Source: Plasmopara viticola
Taxonomy: Eukaryota; Oomycota; Peronosporomycetes; Peronosporales; Peronosporaceae
NCBI GenBank assembly: GCA_001695595.3
Contig: MBPM02000038.1
Coordinates: 310,001 to 374,000, forward strand
Direction: 5' to 3'
DNA: 64,000 nucleotides
Of this stretch, positions 11,384-20,905 are shown piece by piece. The notes under the pieces were generated by a model that saw only the letters and a program-made list of their open reading frames with translations, was not told the DNA's origin and did no database searches. Both the position numbers and the translations under genes were made by a program. Position 1 is the first letter of the stretch, and every line of letters begins with the position of its first letter.

Positions 11384-11423
11384 ATCAGAGTAACTCTAGA
11401 TATAAATCTAGAGTTACTCTGAT
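11384..11423. repeat. Perfect 18-bp inverted repeat with 4-base loop
   Basis: ATCAGAGTAACTCTAGAT is followed by loop ATAA and then the exact reverse complement of the arm. At the same place in copy 2 (51,822-51,861) both arms are unchanged but the loop reads TTAT, the reverse complement of ATAA. It lies between the restriction-endonuclease-like gene and the two decayed minus-strand genes. It could form a hairpin in DNA or RNA; function unknown. Confidence 0.9.
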
Positions 11424-11583
11424 CAGGTGAAAGGTGGTACTTCATTTACTTCTAATATTTCTTTTGAGAATACCGGTTTTTGTCAGTAAATACTGAAGCT
11501 GAATTTAGTCCGTCTGGTCACTAAACCGAATCTGGGCATAAGTCCTAGTCGCTGACGACTTTATTTAAAGAATGACCACGGCT

Positions 11584-12459
11584 TCACTGGTTGAACTGAA
11601 TCAGCCTCTCAACGAGCGGAAACAAGTTGATCACTATGTCGGGCTGAGTAAAACCTTGGAGCCTCGGAGCTTGTCCTACGAGGCCCAACAAACGGCGCGA
11701 ATTGAAAGTCACATTCGTCGGATTGACGATAGGAATCGGATCCATAGGCGAGAGCGGGGTTCCTGGATCATCCACCGTGTAGAGCTTGTACTGATGAACC
11801 CGTAGCGCTGGTGATAGACGAATGCAGAGATTGTATTTGACGCCGGGGAAGTGCCTCCAATGATCTGCCATTCGATTCAAATACGGCCATCCTTGCGAGA
11901 CACCCATTTCTACCTTCAATGTGTGGTATTCTGATAACGAAATTCCACCGGGACAAATAGCACCAATACCAGGGACAGGACCAAAACTGCAATCGGGCTC
12001 GAGTTCTCGGAGGCTTTCAACATAACTCGATCCACGCGACATCAAATGATGATCACGCGTACCGGTCGCAAACACCAAGTCCGCCTCGAACAGTCTGCAA
12101 AAGGCCTCATGAACGCCAGATAGGCGTTCGACTATGTAGATTTTACCATTTTCGAATGCCATCGCCCTCGACACAAGTGCTTGATTCTCCGACTAGACAA
12201 AACTCTCCCAGTCGTCTAACGAGGCATCGCAAACTTCGAATCGAGGATCCGCATCATCGCGCTCAGTCGAAAAGAAAGTGGCTTCGACTTCCGTCCAATT
12301 TAGCTTCTTGATGATGCCAGTATTCCGCTTGATCGCCATGATCTGCGTAAAAATGAGGCTGACGTCGCACTTTACGACTATTCGTCTTTGAAGATAGCAG
12401 CGGTTAAGTTTCTCTGTGGTGACTCTTGTTCCAAAGTGTTGGAATGTATGTAAGAGCAT
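11584..12459 (-). pseudogene. Restriction-endonuclease-like (Uma2 / PD-(D/E)XK type) protein, one in-frame TAG
   Basis: The 196-codon frame at 12,174-11,584 contains ELEPDCSFGP, then LKVEMGVSQGWPYLNRMADHW and a terminal KYNLCIRLSPALRVHQYKLY. The spacing of EPD and VEMG, with the following hydrophobic strand, resembles the Uma2/DUF820-like PD-(D/E)XK nuclease fold (EPD..., then xVEV-type Glu). Oomycetes carry related orphan proteins. The same frame continues upstream through one TAG (about 12,184) into 88 more codons starting at ATG 12,459. That TAG is also in copy 2, so either the short form is the real gene or the gene died before duplication. Nuclease activity is uncertain: a catalytic Lys is not placed. 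Confidence 0.5.
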
Positions 12460-12482
12460 CGAAAATGTTCTTTGATCGTCCA

Positions 12483-12619
12483 CTCATCGTCCGCCTAATC
12501 ATTTCAAATCAGAGCAACGAGACTACCCCTAAAGCGGTATGTACGAGACATGTATTCTTTTTGTAGGGTGTTAAGGCGGTCTCTCGTTGCTCTAATATGG
12601 GATGGTTGCGGACGATGAG
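12483..12619. repeat. Foldback sequence with nested inverted repeats
   Basis: Outer arms ctcatcgtccgc (12,483-12,494) and gcggacgatgag (12,608-12,619) are exact reverse complements; inner arms agagcaacgaga (12,511-12,522) and tctcgttgctct (12,582-12,593) are also exact. The 137-bp unit could be a small foldback transposon (MITE) or a promoter palindrome next to the restriction-like gene. It is preserved in copy 2 (52,921-53,057). Confidence 0.65.
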
Positions 12620-12805
12620 GACGAGGGAACGTAATCAGTTCGCTACTGGTAGTATTATTCAACTGCCGGCGTCATAGACTCACCACTTCTCCAGCTCTCT
12701 CCAGTGTCGTCATTTTTCCATTAATTACAAAATTTAAACGTCTTTGGATCCTCCACATGAATAAACGTCTCCATCAAGTATTTAATGGCTCAAAACACCG
12801 CCTGT

Positions 12806-13054
12806 TTACTGCGCAACTGAAACCTTCGCAAAAACCTCGACCTCGTTACGCGAGTTGCCACCGCATAATGCCACTGCGTGTGTGCGTACCTTGTATCTGT
12901 TGCTGATCGATCGATTCTGCTCCGCAACTCTAAGTATTATAGTGACGATTGAAAACTGGTAGCTTAGACCGTCGTAAAAATCATGCAACTCGCGAGAGAG
13001 CGCCACCCGATTGATCGAGTCGCAATGACTACTTGCCGTATCCATTGACCTCAT
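12806..13054 (-). CDS. Hypothetical protein fragment, not recognised
   Basis: An 82-codon minus-strand frame with plausible protein composition (LSRELHDFYDGLSYQF, HAVALCGGNSRNEVEVFAKV) that recurs in copy 2 with a different C-terminus (53,220-53,492). It may be the 3' exon or remnant of a longer minus-strand gene whose upstream pieces would lie at 13,303-13,578. No family recognised; weakly supported as a gene. Confidence 0.25.
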   Translation of the reverse strand: MRSMDTASSHCDSINRVALSRELHDFYDGLSYQFSIVTIILRVAEQNRSISNRYKVRTHAVALCGGNSRNEVEVFAKVSVAQ

Positions 13055-13935
13055 CAGAGCCTTGAGTTCCCTAACTAATCGATTATTTAAAGACTAAGCC
13101 CCTCATTTCGGCAGACATTACATGCAATGTCCTGCCGAGAGAACATAGAAGATCGCTGTTCTCACAATGTTATGTAATGTCATGTTGAGTAACGTAACGT
13201 GTACGTAAAGGTTACTGATCGGTTTAAAGAGCAGTCGCGGGGTCGCTCGCAATGCACTAGAAGGTTCGCAAAGGACTCGATGCGCTTGTCTTGCTGCTGT
13301 TATCAGCACTGGACGCCCGAGAATTTTATTACAAGACGCAATGGCTTGGACCAAATGATGCCTTTGCATTTACGTTTAAATCTTTCGTGTTGCTTTTTGA
13401 TCAGCCTCAGGCAAACACGAAACTGAGCAACAGTTTGACTGGGTGGCGAGTCTTTCACGACACTTGCAATTTGCAAACTCTTACTCAAATAGCAACAGTC
13501 AAAGTGCTCCTTCTCAATACACTTACATTCTAGCAGTCGATTGTTGAGCTCCCGACGATCTAATCGAAGAAATGACACCTAAAATTTCGACAATACTTTT
13601 AACGAGCGACATCCGCGTTGATGCCTCGGCGTGTGCAGCATGTACATTGCTCGACATCTTTCGACGGCCATCACTATGTCAAGATGCAATGGTCACACGA
13701 TTCTTGCATAAGTATCGATTGAATGCGCCTCTTGTGACGACCACTATGATGGACACTATTCGAAGTTATCTGCAAGAGTGTTCCTCTTCGTCGAGTAGTG
13801 TGTGTGGGAGGCGTCGAATTCGAACAACATTCAACGCAAAGGGCGTTGAGACCAATCTTTGGATGTGCTGGGCCAGGCATTGCAAACAAAACTGTAGTTT
13901 TTGTCGGCCATTTTGCGACCAGTTTTGCTATTTTG
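13055..13935. other. Overlapping open frames on both strands, unresolved
   Basis: Both strands are open over several hundred bases, with frames of 75-98 codons on the minus strand (13,303-13,578; 13,674-13,970) and 75-80 codons plus a longer frame (13,572-14,225) on the plus strand. The longer plus frame runs into LINE-derived sequence and so is not a genuine end. I cannot decide which frame, if any, is coding. A decayed gene that was interrupted by the LINE-derived insertion is likely. Confidence 0.3.
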
Positions 13936-14262
13936 CTTCGAAAAAGGTTGGGGTGACGCCCTACTTCCAAGCGCGGGGACTAAATGCTCGCGCGCTTCGG
14001 GCAGGTGCTCTCGGGCATCTGCAGGTCTCTAACGAGTCTCACCCTCGACGCGACGGTCTCCAGCACCAGGGCGCCACCTGGGCTCTTACCAAGTCAGAGC
14101 AAAACAAAATAATGGAAGACCCTCACGACCTCGGTGCTGGCTGCACTGCCCGCCGAACGAGACCCGACGTATGCGGACACCACTCTATGCCGTGGACAAG
14201 CCAGACTGAGCCTAGCCGTGCATAACTTGGCAACGCGATAACGTAATACATTACATTACATT
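13936..14262 (+). mobile_element. LINE-derived non-autonomous element (SINE-like), copy 1
   Basis: A roughly 325-bp unit that starts aaaaggttggggtgacgcc and ends in AATAC/ATTAC units. It is built from three separate pieces of the longer LINE at 57,648-58,811: about 115 bp of its 5' end, about 30 bp from the reverse-transcriptase C-terminal region (cgccacctgggctcttacc), and about 145 bp of its 3' end. The same two internal junctions occur at 38.26, 49.09 and 54.38 kb, so it moves as its own family. It has no intact protein. Confidence 0.85.
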
Positions 14263-14438
14263 TAACTCTGAGCGAAAAATAGGAATTATAAATTCTTGTA
14301 AATCAAGACACCTGGGCTTAGCGTCAAATATGACGCTATGTTAGCTTGCTACGAGATAACATCCCGAATCTTGAACTTATTGAATCAGTGATTGGCTGAA
14401 ACGAATCTTGGGGACGCTATCATGTCACTTCGCCATCC

Positions 14439-15138
14439 ATGGACTTTGCAGCTGCACATTCGACGACACTGACTGACGCTAAAGCTCCAGCGCCCTCACG
14501 GCAACGCAAGCACAATCAAGACAATCAAGCAATCAATACAATCATTCCAAACACATTGGCACAGGAACGTCGACGTCTCGTGGTCACAAGCCAAAACGCC
14601 GACGCCACAATTTCAAGCAGCCGCTGACGAAAGACATGCCGCGTGTTTTGTCTGAATTGCTAAATGAGCCAAAGGTGGCACTTTTGCACCGCATGACAGG
14701 GAATATTGGGCCTAAACTGGCGTGGCGATTGTGCGTGAATTGCTGCGGCTACAGAAGGATGGTGGACAGAGTGTGAACGCCGTAGCCAGCGGCAAATCCG
14801 AGCTTTTCTTTGTGGTAGACGAGGTCTCACACGAATACAAATCGCGGCGCCGTACGTCTGGAGGTGTGTTTCTTGCGCTACTCAAGAAAAAGGTGCCGAA
14901 AGAAGTGTATCGAACGATCTACGAGGTGGAGGACAAGAAGAAAAAGGACGCTAAGAAGCGTGCTCGCAATCGCCAGCGACAGAGGATAGACCATACATCG
15001 GCCAAGTTGGGCTTTGGTGACCTAACACTTGCCCCAGATAACAGAAAACTTGTGGCTGACACAGCAATGATAGCCAAGGACGGTGAAGTGGCAGTCGAGG
15101 ATGGGGTAGTGGTGGCAGAGCAAATGGTGATTGGCTGA
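14439..15138 (+). pseudogene. PHAX RNA-binding-domain gene, copy 1 (frameshifted)
   Basis: Counterpart of the intact gene at 54,997-55,569. One T is missing near 14,732 (gattgtgcg here, gattgttgcg in copy 2), which shifts the frame inside the PHAX domain. The ATG used in copy 2 reads ACG here (14,567-14,569). Downstream of the shift the domain core is still readable (SRRRTSGGVFLALLKKKVPKE), followed by a Lys/Arg-rich helix. PHAX-type domains bind snRNA or RNA in nuclear export, but this copy cannot make the domain in one piece. Confidence 0.8.
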
Positions 15139-15397
15139 GAAGCGGGGCGATGATAAAATTTAAAAGCTCGTGGCTGCACTTGGCAAATTGAGAGGCCAAG
15201 GCAAGCTTGCATCAGCATAATTTTAAGATATTCAAAAACCTTCCCCAGGGCTCGGACTTGAAGCTCGAGAAGCAAATTTTTAGTAGATTTTGTGACACGA
15301 AAAAGTGTGTACAACCTTACTGGTATCACAGCAGAGACAACTCAAGATGCTTGCTTGAAATTCAATAAATCCTTTGGCCTCCCGCTTCGACAGCATT
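15139..15397. other. Convergent intergenic region between PHAX and ankyrin genes
   Basis: About 260 bp separate the stop codons of two convergent genes. No further gene is recognised; the open frames here run antisense to the neighbouring genes. Confidence 0.5.
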
Positions 15398-17095
15398 TTA
15401 AGCCAATCTTCCAGACTCCGGCAGCGTCTCCAGCCAGCGCAGCACATGAAAATGGTTTCGCTCACGCGCTTCATCCACCACTGCCTCGAATTCAAAGTGT
15501 CTTCGATCGTGACTGTAAAGCCACATCAATAATTCTAAATTTCCACTTGTTGACGCATCGACTGTCTTGGGCAATCTACTGCGAAGACGCTTGTTCTCTT
15601 TTAAGAACTGCAACACTGCAACTGAGTGCGTTCCACCAGCCATTGCTGTGCAGTATTCACTGCGATTGGCATACAGAAACTTGACAACTTCAATGTGACC
15701 GTGACGTGCAGCTTCATCCATAGCTGCAGTGGTACAGCCCTCCTTTCGGTTCCAGTGCAAATACTTGACAACATCGATATATCCGTTAGCAGCAGCACGG
15801 TCCATCGCCGCGACGGTACACTTGAGACTTTCTACGTTTTCATGCATCCAGCACACGGAAGAAAAGAAGCCACCAGCAGCAGCAGCATCCATTGCGTGGG
15901 CCGTGAATCGATATCCCTGATGATTGAGCCATTGTACAAACCGGAGACTTCCAAACCCACCAGCTCCATCAACTCGGATTCGATGACGCTGACACTTTAA
16001 AGATTCAAACGTCCTTTCCATCCACTCGATAATGTTTCGATGTCCACCCGCTGCAGCTCCACGAATGACATGTGCTCGTCGGCAATGCACCGGGTATTTG
16101 TGTTCATGCAGCCATTGCAATACGTCCAAATGACCATTCTTCGCAACAGCATACAGTTGATTAGTATAAATTTCAAATCGAAAGCGTCGATTGAGCACCG
16201 CTGCAGCCATCGACGCTCGAGCATGCAGCCAGTCTAAAATATGTCTTTGTCCAAATGCCACGGCAGCTGTCAACGCTGCTTGAGTCCATGACGTGTAAGC
16301 CACTTCAACTGTTTGCATCACATACTGAACAATACCCAAATGGCCTCCTATGATGGCGTTTTCGAGCGATTTGAAGGTTCGAATCTCATAGTATCGAGCA
16401 TCATGTAGCCACTTTACCACCTTCAAGTGTCCATTCAAAGCCGCGCTTTCGAGCCCACGTCTCGTGCATCGATTGCCCAGTACACTGATTAAATACTGCA
16501 CGACACCCATGCGATTATGTGCAACTGCTGCGTCCATGACGTTCCATCCAAAAGCGTACGGGCCCTTCATTTCACAATAACATTGAACAAGATCCAGTCG
16601 TCCATTAGCTGCCGCTTGAGCTATAGCATCTTGACTGTCGACTGCCGCATCGTCCACCATTTTATTGCTAAAATTGTCGTGAAGATAGTGCACCATTGGC
16701 AAGTGTCCCCCATACAGAGCTGCTCGCTCAACACCTCGAAACTTTCCTTTTGGGTAATACTTGGCCCGTAACCATTTCACACCCGCGTAGTGCCCTCGTG
16801 CTGCTGCAGTGTTCAACGCTGTTTCAAACTGAAATTGTTTAAAACTCCGTTTTAAGTCGGAAGACCAGCGCAAAAGCTTTATCTTTTCACGAGCTGCAGC
16901 GTGTTCTAACAAATGTAAAGACTGCGAGTCCAACGGCTGATGTCGTGCGGCCACAGCAACGGACAAGACCTTTGACACATCCAAGAGAGCCTTTAATTGG
17001 ATGATGACGTGATCAAGAGCCTCTACGTGTGGGTACTCGCGCACCACAACGTCGACGCAGAGAAATTTCGGGCGAGACGAAGAGGCGCTTGACAT
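15398..17095 (-). CDS. Ankyrin-repeat protein, oomycete type, intact
   Basis: A 565-residue protein with ATG at 17,095. After a non-repeat N-terminus of about 80 residues, the rest is divergent ankyrin repeats of about 25-35 residues with the oomycete pattern AA..GHL.VV.WLH (for example NGHLDVLQWLHEH, ARHGHIEVVKFLYANR, NGYIDVVKYLHW). No signal peptide, membrane segment or second domain is visible, so a soluble cytoplasmic or nuclear scaffold is likely. Partners are unknown. It converges on the PHAX gene and lies just upstream of a two-membrane-pass gene on the same strand. The copy 2 orthologue has a nonsense codon and a frameshift, so this is the only intact copy here. Oomycetes carry large families of such genes. 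Confidence 0.9.
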   Translation of the reverse strand: MSSASSSRPKFLCVDVVVREYPHVEALDHVIIQLKALLDVSKVLSVAVAARHQPLDSQSLHLLEHAAAREKIKLLRWSSDLKRSFKQFQFETALNTAAARGHYAGVKWLRAKYYPKGKFRGVERAALYGGHLPMVHYLHDNFSNKMVDDAAVDSQDAIAQAAANGRLDLVQCYCEMKGPYAFGWNVMDAAVAHNRMGVVQYLISVLGNRCTRRGLESAALNGHLKVVKWLHDARYYEIRTFKSLENAIIGGHLGIVQYVMQTVEVAYTSWTQAALTAAVAFGQRHILDWLHARASMAAAVLNRRFRFEIYTNQLYAVAKNGHLDVLQWLHEHKYPVHCRRAHVIRGAAAGGHRNIIEWMERTFESLKCQRHRIRVDGAGGFGSLRFVQWLNHQGYRFTAHAMDAAAAGGFFSSVCWMHENVESLKCTVAAMDRAAANGYIDVVKYLHWNRKEGCTTAAMDEAARHGHIEVVKFLYANRSEYCTAMAGGTHSVAVLQFLKENKRLRSRLPKTVDASTSGNLELLMWLYSHDRRHFEFEAVVDEARERNHFHVLRWLETLPESGRLA

Positions 17096-17230
17096 GCTTG
17101 ATCGTATATGAAAAGGGTCATAATACTACTACTTTCTTGGACTATTAATACCTCTGGTAATAAAATATAGGAGCAAAGAAGGAGAGTACAACTCTGATTT
17201 ATTACTGGCAAAAAGATTTAAAGCCGAGCA

Positions 17231-19157
17231 TTAGCTGCCCGAGTAGCTGGCGTACCACTTCTGAAGCGGCAATGGCACAAAAGGCATCATGAGGCTCACG
17301 GAAGTCGTGGAATTAGATGTAAATGGTGGACACTCACGTGAGGCAGAAAATAGATCCTTAAAAGCCGACTTGGGAAGCAGGTTTTCACGATCTGGAACAC
17401 AAACACTGAACTCGACATCTTCGTCTTGACTCTTTATTGACCAGCAGCTGGCATTATCCACCTTAAAGTTGTTCGAGTCGTTCAACGCGCTTGATATGGT
17501 ATACTCTTTACTGTTAAACAAGACATCCACCTCGCTTCTTTCATCCGACCAAGTCCACTTTGCCGTAATTAACACCGATTCGAGGCCATCGAATAATAAA
17601 ATTTGGTTAGTAGCTAAGCATCCATTTGTAGCGATACTGTCTTCATCCTCCAAAAAGACCACGGTCCATTGATAGCATCGTCCGTTTGACATGGCTACAT
17701 TCTGTCGGAAAGGTAGCACGACGCCTGAAAAGACCGCCATTATAGCATCAAACGGTAGCGAAAAATCGTTAACTTTTCGTGGGTACAGAATTCCACTTAT
17801 GCTCATGTTACTACTGTTTCCATTGACAGACAACTGGTCTACGTTGCGCGCTTCATCAAACCATTCAGTCAATTTTTGTGAGGCTCGGTTAAATACTGAC
17901 TACTCGAAGATGAAGCAAAAGCCGCTACGAAAGTGGAATCATTTTCATCCACCGCGCTTTGGTTATTCATGCTATCGTTGTGCTTCAGAGCGAGCACTAG
18001 GAAAATACCAAATACGACAAAGCCCACGGTCACTAAACAAGGAGCTCAAGCACAGAGGGTGAAAAGCCGTTGCTCTTTGACGGGGTTCGAATCGTCATCG
18101 TTGTGGTCATAGCTTGAGTTGAGCGAAATTGTACTCAGCGTTGCCGCCCGCTTTGGTTGCTTAATAGGCTCTGCACCTTTGCCATCCATTTTGCAAGTGG
18201 CAACAATGGAGGATTGTAACGAAAGCGACAGCATCGTAGCGTCCCAACTAACTGTAGCACATCTGGAACTAATGCCTTTAACAGTCCTTACAACGTTTTT
18301 CAAACGTTCATGAAGATTAATTATTACGCTTTGACAGCCATGCATTTCCTCTTATCATCTGGATCGAGCCATCGGCCAAAGGAGCAGACTTCGCCCGTGG
18401 TCATGGGCGCTTCTAGATACTCGCAGCTATTAAGCTTCTGAATTGGTGGATCAGTATCGACCGCCGGCTCGAATTTTGACAAAATCATAAGCTCTAGTGT
18501 CGATTGCTTGCCGTGAATTATCAGCACAAGATTAGTAGCTTTTACCTCAGCGTTATCGCTCATGACTGGAGTCATCTGCAATCGCGCTCGAAGCCAATCT
18601 TCAGCGCACATTGCGAACGGTTCTTCGTAAAACGTGAATTGCAGTGGCTTGCATTGTACGTAAAGATTTGGATAATGCTGCGACCAGAACGCGGTGTGCA
18701 CCGTGTCTGCCAGTGTATACAGCGGTGGAATGTTGCGTGTCAGTAACTACGTTGCATTTGTACTGCTTGTACCCACTAGCCATCGGTACCCGCGATGATT
18801 TCGTAGAACAATCACCTCGCTTGCATCCGTTGAAGTAACTACCATGCGACCATCGAAATGAAGTCTATATGAGCATTGTGAATACCGCGGCCATAAATGC
18901 CCAGTCGCATTCACTCTTTCTGTTGTCGTCAATTTAGTGTTTAAGCGTAGGTTGAATGAAATGGTCGAGGCGTTCTTCACTGCTTTGAAAATGGCAGTCG
19001 CTTGACGGTGCGCTGTTGACGTAGACCTTACTGCTATCCAGAGACACATGACGACGTTGACAAGCACAAACACTGCAAGACCCAAACAAACAGAATCTCT
19101 CCTCATCCAGCGCGACTTAGTGACTGTCGCAGACACTTTCATGTTCGTCCCGCACAA
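17231..19157 (-). pseudogene. Two-membrane-pass protein family, most complete copy, broken
   Basis: Reading down from ATG 19,157: a basic N-terminus, a membrane segment (LGLAVFVLVNVVMCLWIAV), and a first domain with HLWPRYSQCSYRLHFDG. Past an in-frame TAG (about 18,744-18,746), the same frame continues with YTLADTVHTAFW and PMTTGEVCSFGRW. A possible 59-bp GT...AG intron near 18,265-18,326 restores frame. Then come an in-frame TGA, a second membrane segment (VTVGFVVFGIFLVLAL), a 1-base frameshift near 17,885, and an open 213-codon second domain (17,872-17,231) ending WYASYSGS. At 34.8 kb the two parts are joined in frame without the TGA, so this was one gene of roughly 640 codons with two anchored luminal/extracellular domains. 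I know no family. At least five copies in the window are broken. Confidence 0.65.
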
Positions 19158-19159
19158 TC

Positions 19160-19271
19160 TTTCTTTTGAAGTTTTCGAGCTGAAAGAAGCAACTGGGACC
19201 AGTTAGACCAGTCAGCAGTGCTGCAGTCAGCGCCGTTAACTATACACTCTTGCAATGGCGGCCTGTCCCAT
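19160..19271. promoter_or_regulatory. 5' flank of the two-membrane-pass gene, cut by a hAT element
   Basis: Sequence such as gtgctgcagtcagcgcc followed by ctcttgcaatggcggcctgtc is shared with 35,955-36,015 and 59,570-59,620, in each case directly upstream of the family's start codon, so it is the ancestral promoter flank. At about 19,271 the similarity stops and the hAT dimer begins. Confidence 0.5.
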
Positions 19272-20850
19272 TATAGTACACCACACGAGCACTTATAAAC
19301 GGCTGAGATTGCAGGATAGAAAAAAGAGCCTACAACGCATCGTTCCCGGATGGAGCCTCCACCATCAAACGATACTGCGTCGCCGCCCCTGTTCAAGATT
19401 CGCCGTATTAAAAAGGACGATTACTGGTCGTTCATCCGACTTGTAGCTCCAAACGCACAGCTACCACCGGGAAAGAAGGCGTGGAAATCGTCTGATACAA
19501 ACTTGGCTTATTGTCTAAAGTGCAAAAGCTCTTTCAGCTCTAAATCAGGAAGTAGCGTTAGCATTAGAAAGTGAGTGAAACAAGAATGCATGTTTCTAGC
19601 TTTCGCAAAATTCTTCACTACTTCAACAAAAGTTCTAAAGGAAGAGACAAGTTGAAGTCGCTACAAAATGTGGCCGTACCTCTAACCGTTATTTCAGATG
19701 TAGCCACCCACTAGAATAGCACGCATCACATGATTGAACGCCTTCTGCAACTTCATCCTGGAACATACCCCACTGCTACATTGATATATCTATGTATACG
19801 CCTTCTTCAAAAGCGACTATTAAATCAGAGGATATTTGCCAAAATATCGCCTGCTCACGCTGGAGAATATTACTATAGCTCGGTGCTGGAACGCATGCAT
19901 CTCGTCCGTCGTTTTTTCTTGTTTTTGCTCTGAAAAAGATTCAAGCAAATACCTTGAATTGTGAAATATTGCTGCTTGCTTGATCCTCAATTCGTGCATG
20001 GTGAGTCACTGAACGCAACAGAAAATTAGAAGGGAGGGAGTTCTTGGTGAGCGAGGCAATGCACTCTGCTGGTGCTAGTGCCGTCGATGATATCTACAGC
20101 ACAAGCTTCGATGAGGCTAGCGATGAAGACGAGAACTTCATAAATGATCTCCTTGGACGCAAGCGAAGATCGCCTCATCCTCATGTGCAAAACGGGTTGT
20201 CGCTTCGTGCAAAAGTAGAGGCAGAGGTGAATCGCTACTACGATAGCTCCCATCAAAATGCACAAGAAAATACGTGCAAAAAGCAGAAGTCGAAAACACA
20301 GAAACTTGACGATGGTCTCAAGTGGTGGCGCGAAAATGGCAGTGATTAAATGTTTTGGCATGGTAGCTACATCAGTACCTTCAGAGCGCTGCTTCTCGTG
20401 GGTAGGAAACATTATTACAGCACGGCGTAATAGGTTGTCTTGTTCCAACCTAAGAGATCTCATTTTTCTTTACAGCAATACGATTAGCGAGAAACTAGAG
20501 GAGTAGCTGAAGACGTACGGTAGAAACGTGTTAAAGAGTTACATGTTGTAAATAGACTTATTGCACAACTCACGTCAACTTCAATGTGCCAGCAGCCGAC
20601 TTGTCTTACAGACTCTTCTCCCATCCGTTCTTATGTTTGTGCAGCTTGAACATGGTATGGTTTCAAGCATTGGTTTGACAGGTTACAGTGTCTTTCTGAG
20701 ACGTCAAAAAACGTCCAAAAAACATGAACGGGAACTTCGGACGGAACCGGGAACCACATTTCTTTATGTTTACACCGCTTACGTCCCCATACCTACTTTA
20801 GTAAACAATAGGGATATCCCCTACTTAAGAAAAAAATAGGGATATCCCTA
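19272..20850 (+). mobile_element. Non-autonomous hAT transposon, left arm of an inverted dimer
   Basis: Contains a BED-type zinc-finger start (19,350-19,574: YWSFIRLVAPNAQLPPGKK, then LAYCLKCKSSFS) and, at the far end, the hAT C-terminal dimerisation region (20,350-20,506: SVPSERCFSWVGNIITARRNRLS, then LRDLIFLYSN). An acidic, Lys-rich middle piece lies at 20,044-20,349. The catalytic DDE core is missing, so it depended on another hAT for movement. Relative to the right arm this arm lacks about 155 bp near 19,760, and its frames are broken by stops. Confidence 0.85.
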
Positions 20851-20905
20851 CTTTAGTAATCCCTACTTAAGTAAACAGTAGGGATATCCCTATCGTTTAC
20901 TAAAG
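20805..20905. repeat. Palindrome centre of the hAT dimer with tagggatatcccta motifs
   Basis: The two arms meet here. The centre holds several copies of the self-complementary tagggatatcccta with spacers actttagtaa and acttaagtaa. The asymmetric remnants show that the centre was rearranged after the arms joined. Confidence 0.7.

Larger units (their letters stand above)
5085..17211. repeat. Segmental duplication, copy 1 (about 12.1 kb)
   Basis: Direct copy of 45,187-57,650, collinear from tttgcaggtagttgttgaag at the left edge to ttactggcaaaaagat at the right edge. The copies are nearly identical over most of their length, with a higher-divergence patch near 8.05-8.8 kb. The length difference of about 337 bp is largely one LINE-derived insertion present only in copy 2 (about 49.09-49.42 kb). 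Copy 1 keeps the intact ankyrin gene; its PHAX gene is broken. Confidence 0.95.

Noticed and set aside
13572..14225. A 217-codon plus-strand gene
   Set aside because: Its last third is LINE-derived sequence shared with unrelated sites, so the frame is chance read-through into an insertion.
15626..16000. Plus-strand frames under the ankyrin gene
   Set aside because: Antisense shadows of the ankyrin repeats; present in both copies only because the gene is duplicated.
18046..18345. A separate 99-residue gene between the two halves of the two-membrane-pass copy
   Set aside because: It is the continuation of the same gene after a probable 59-bp intron; the 34.9-kb paralogue shows the same sequence in one run with the rest.
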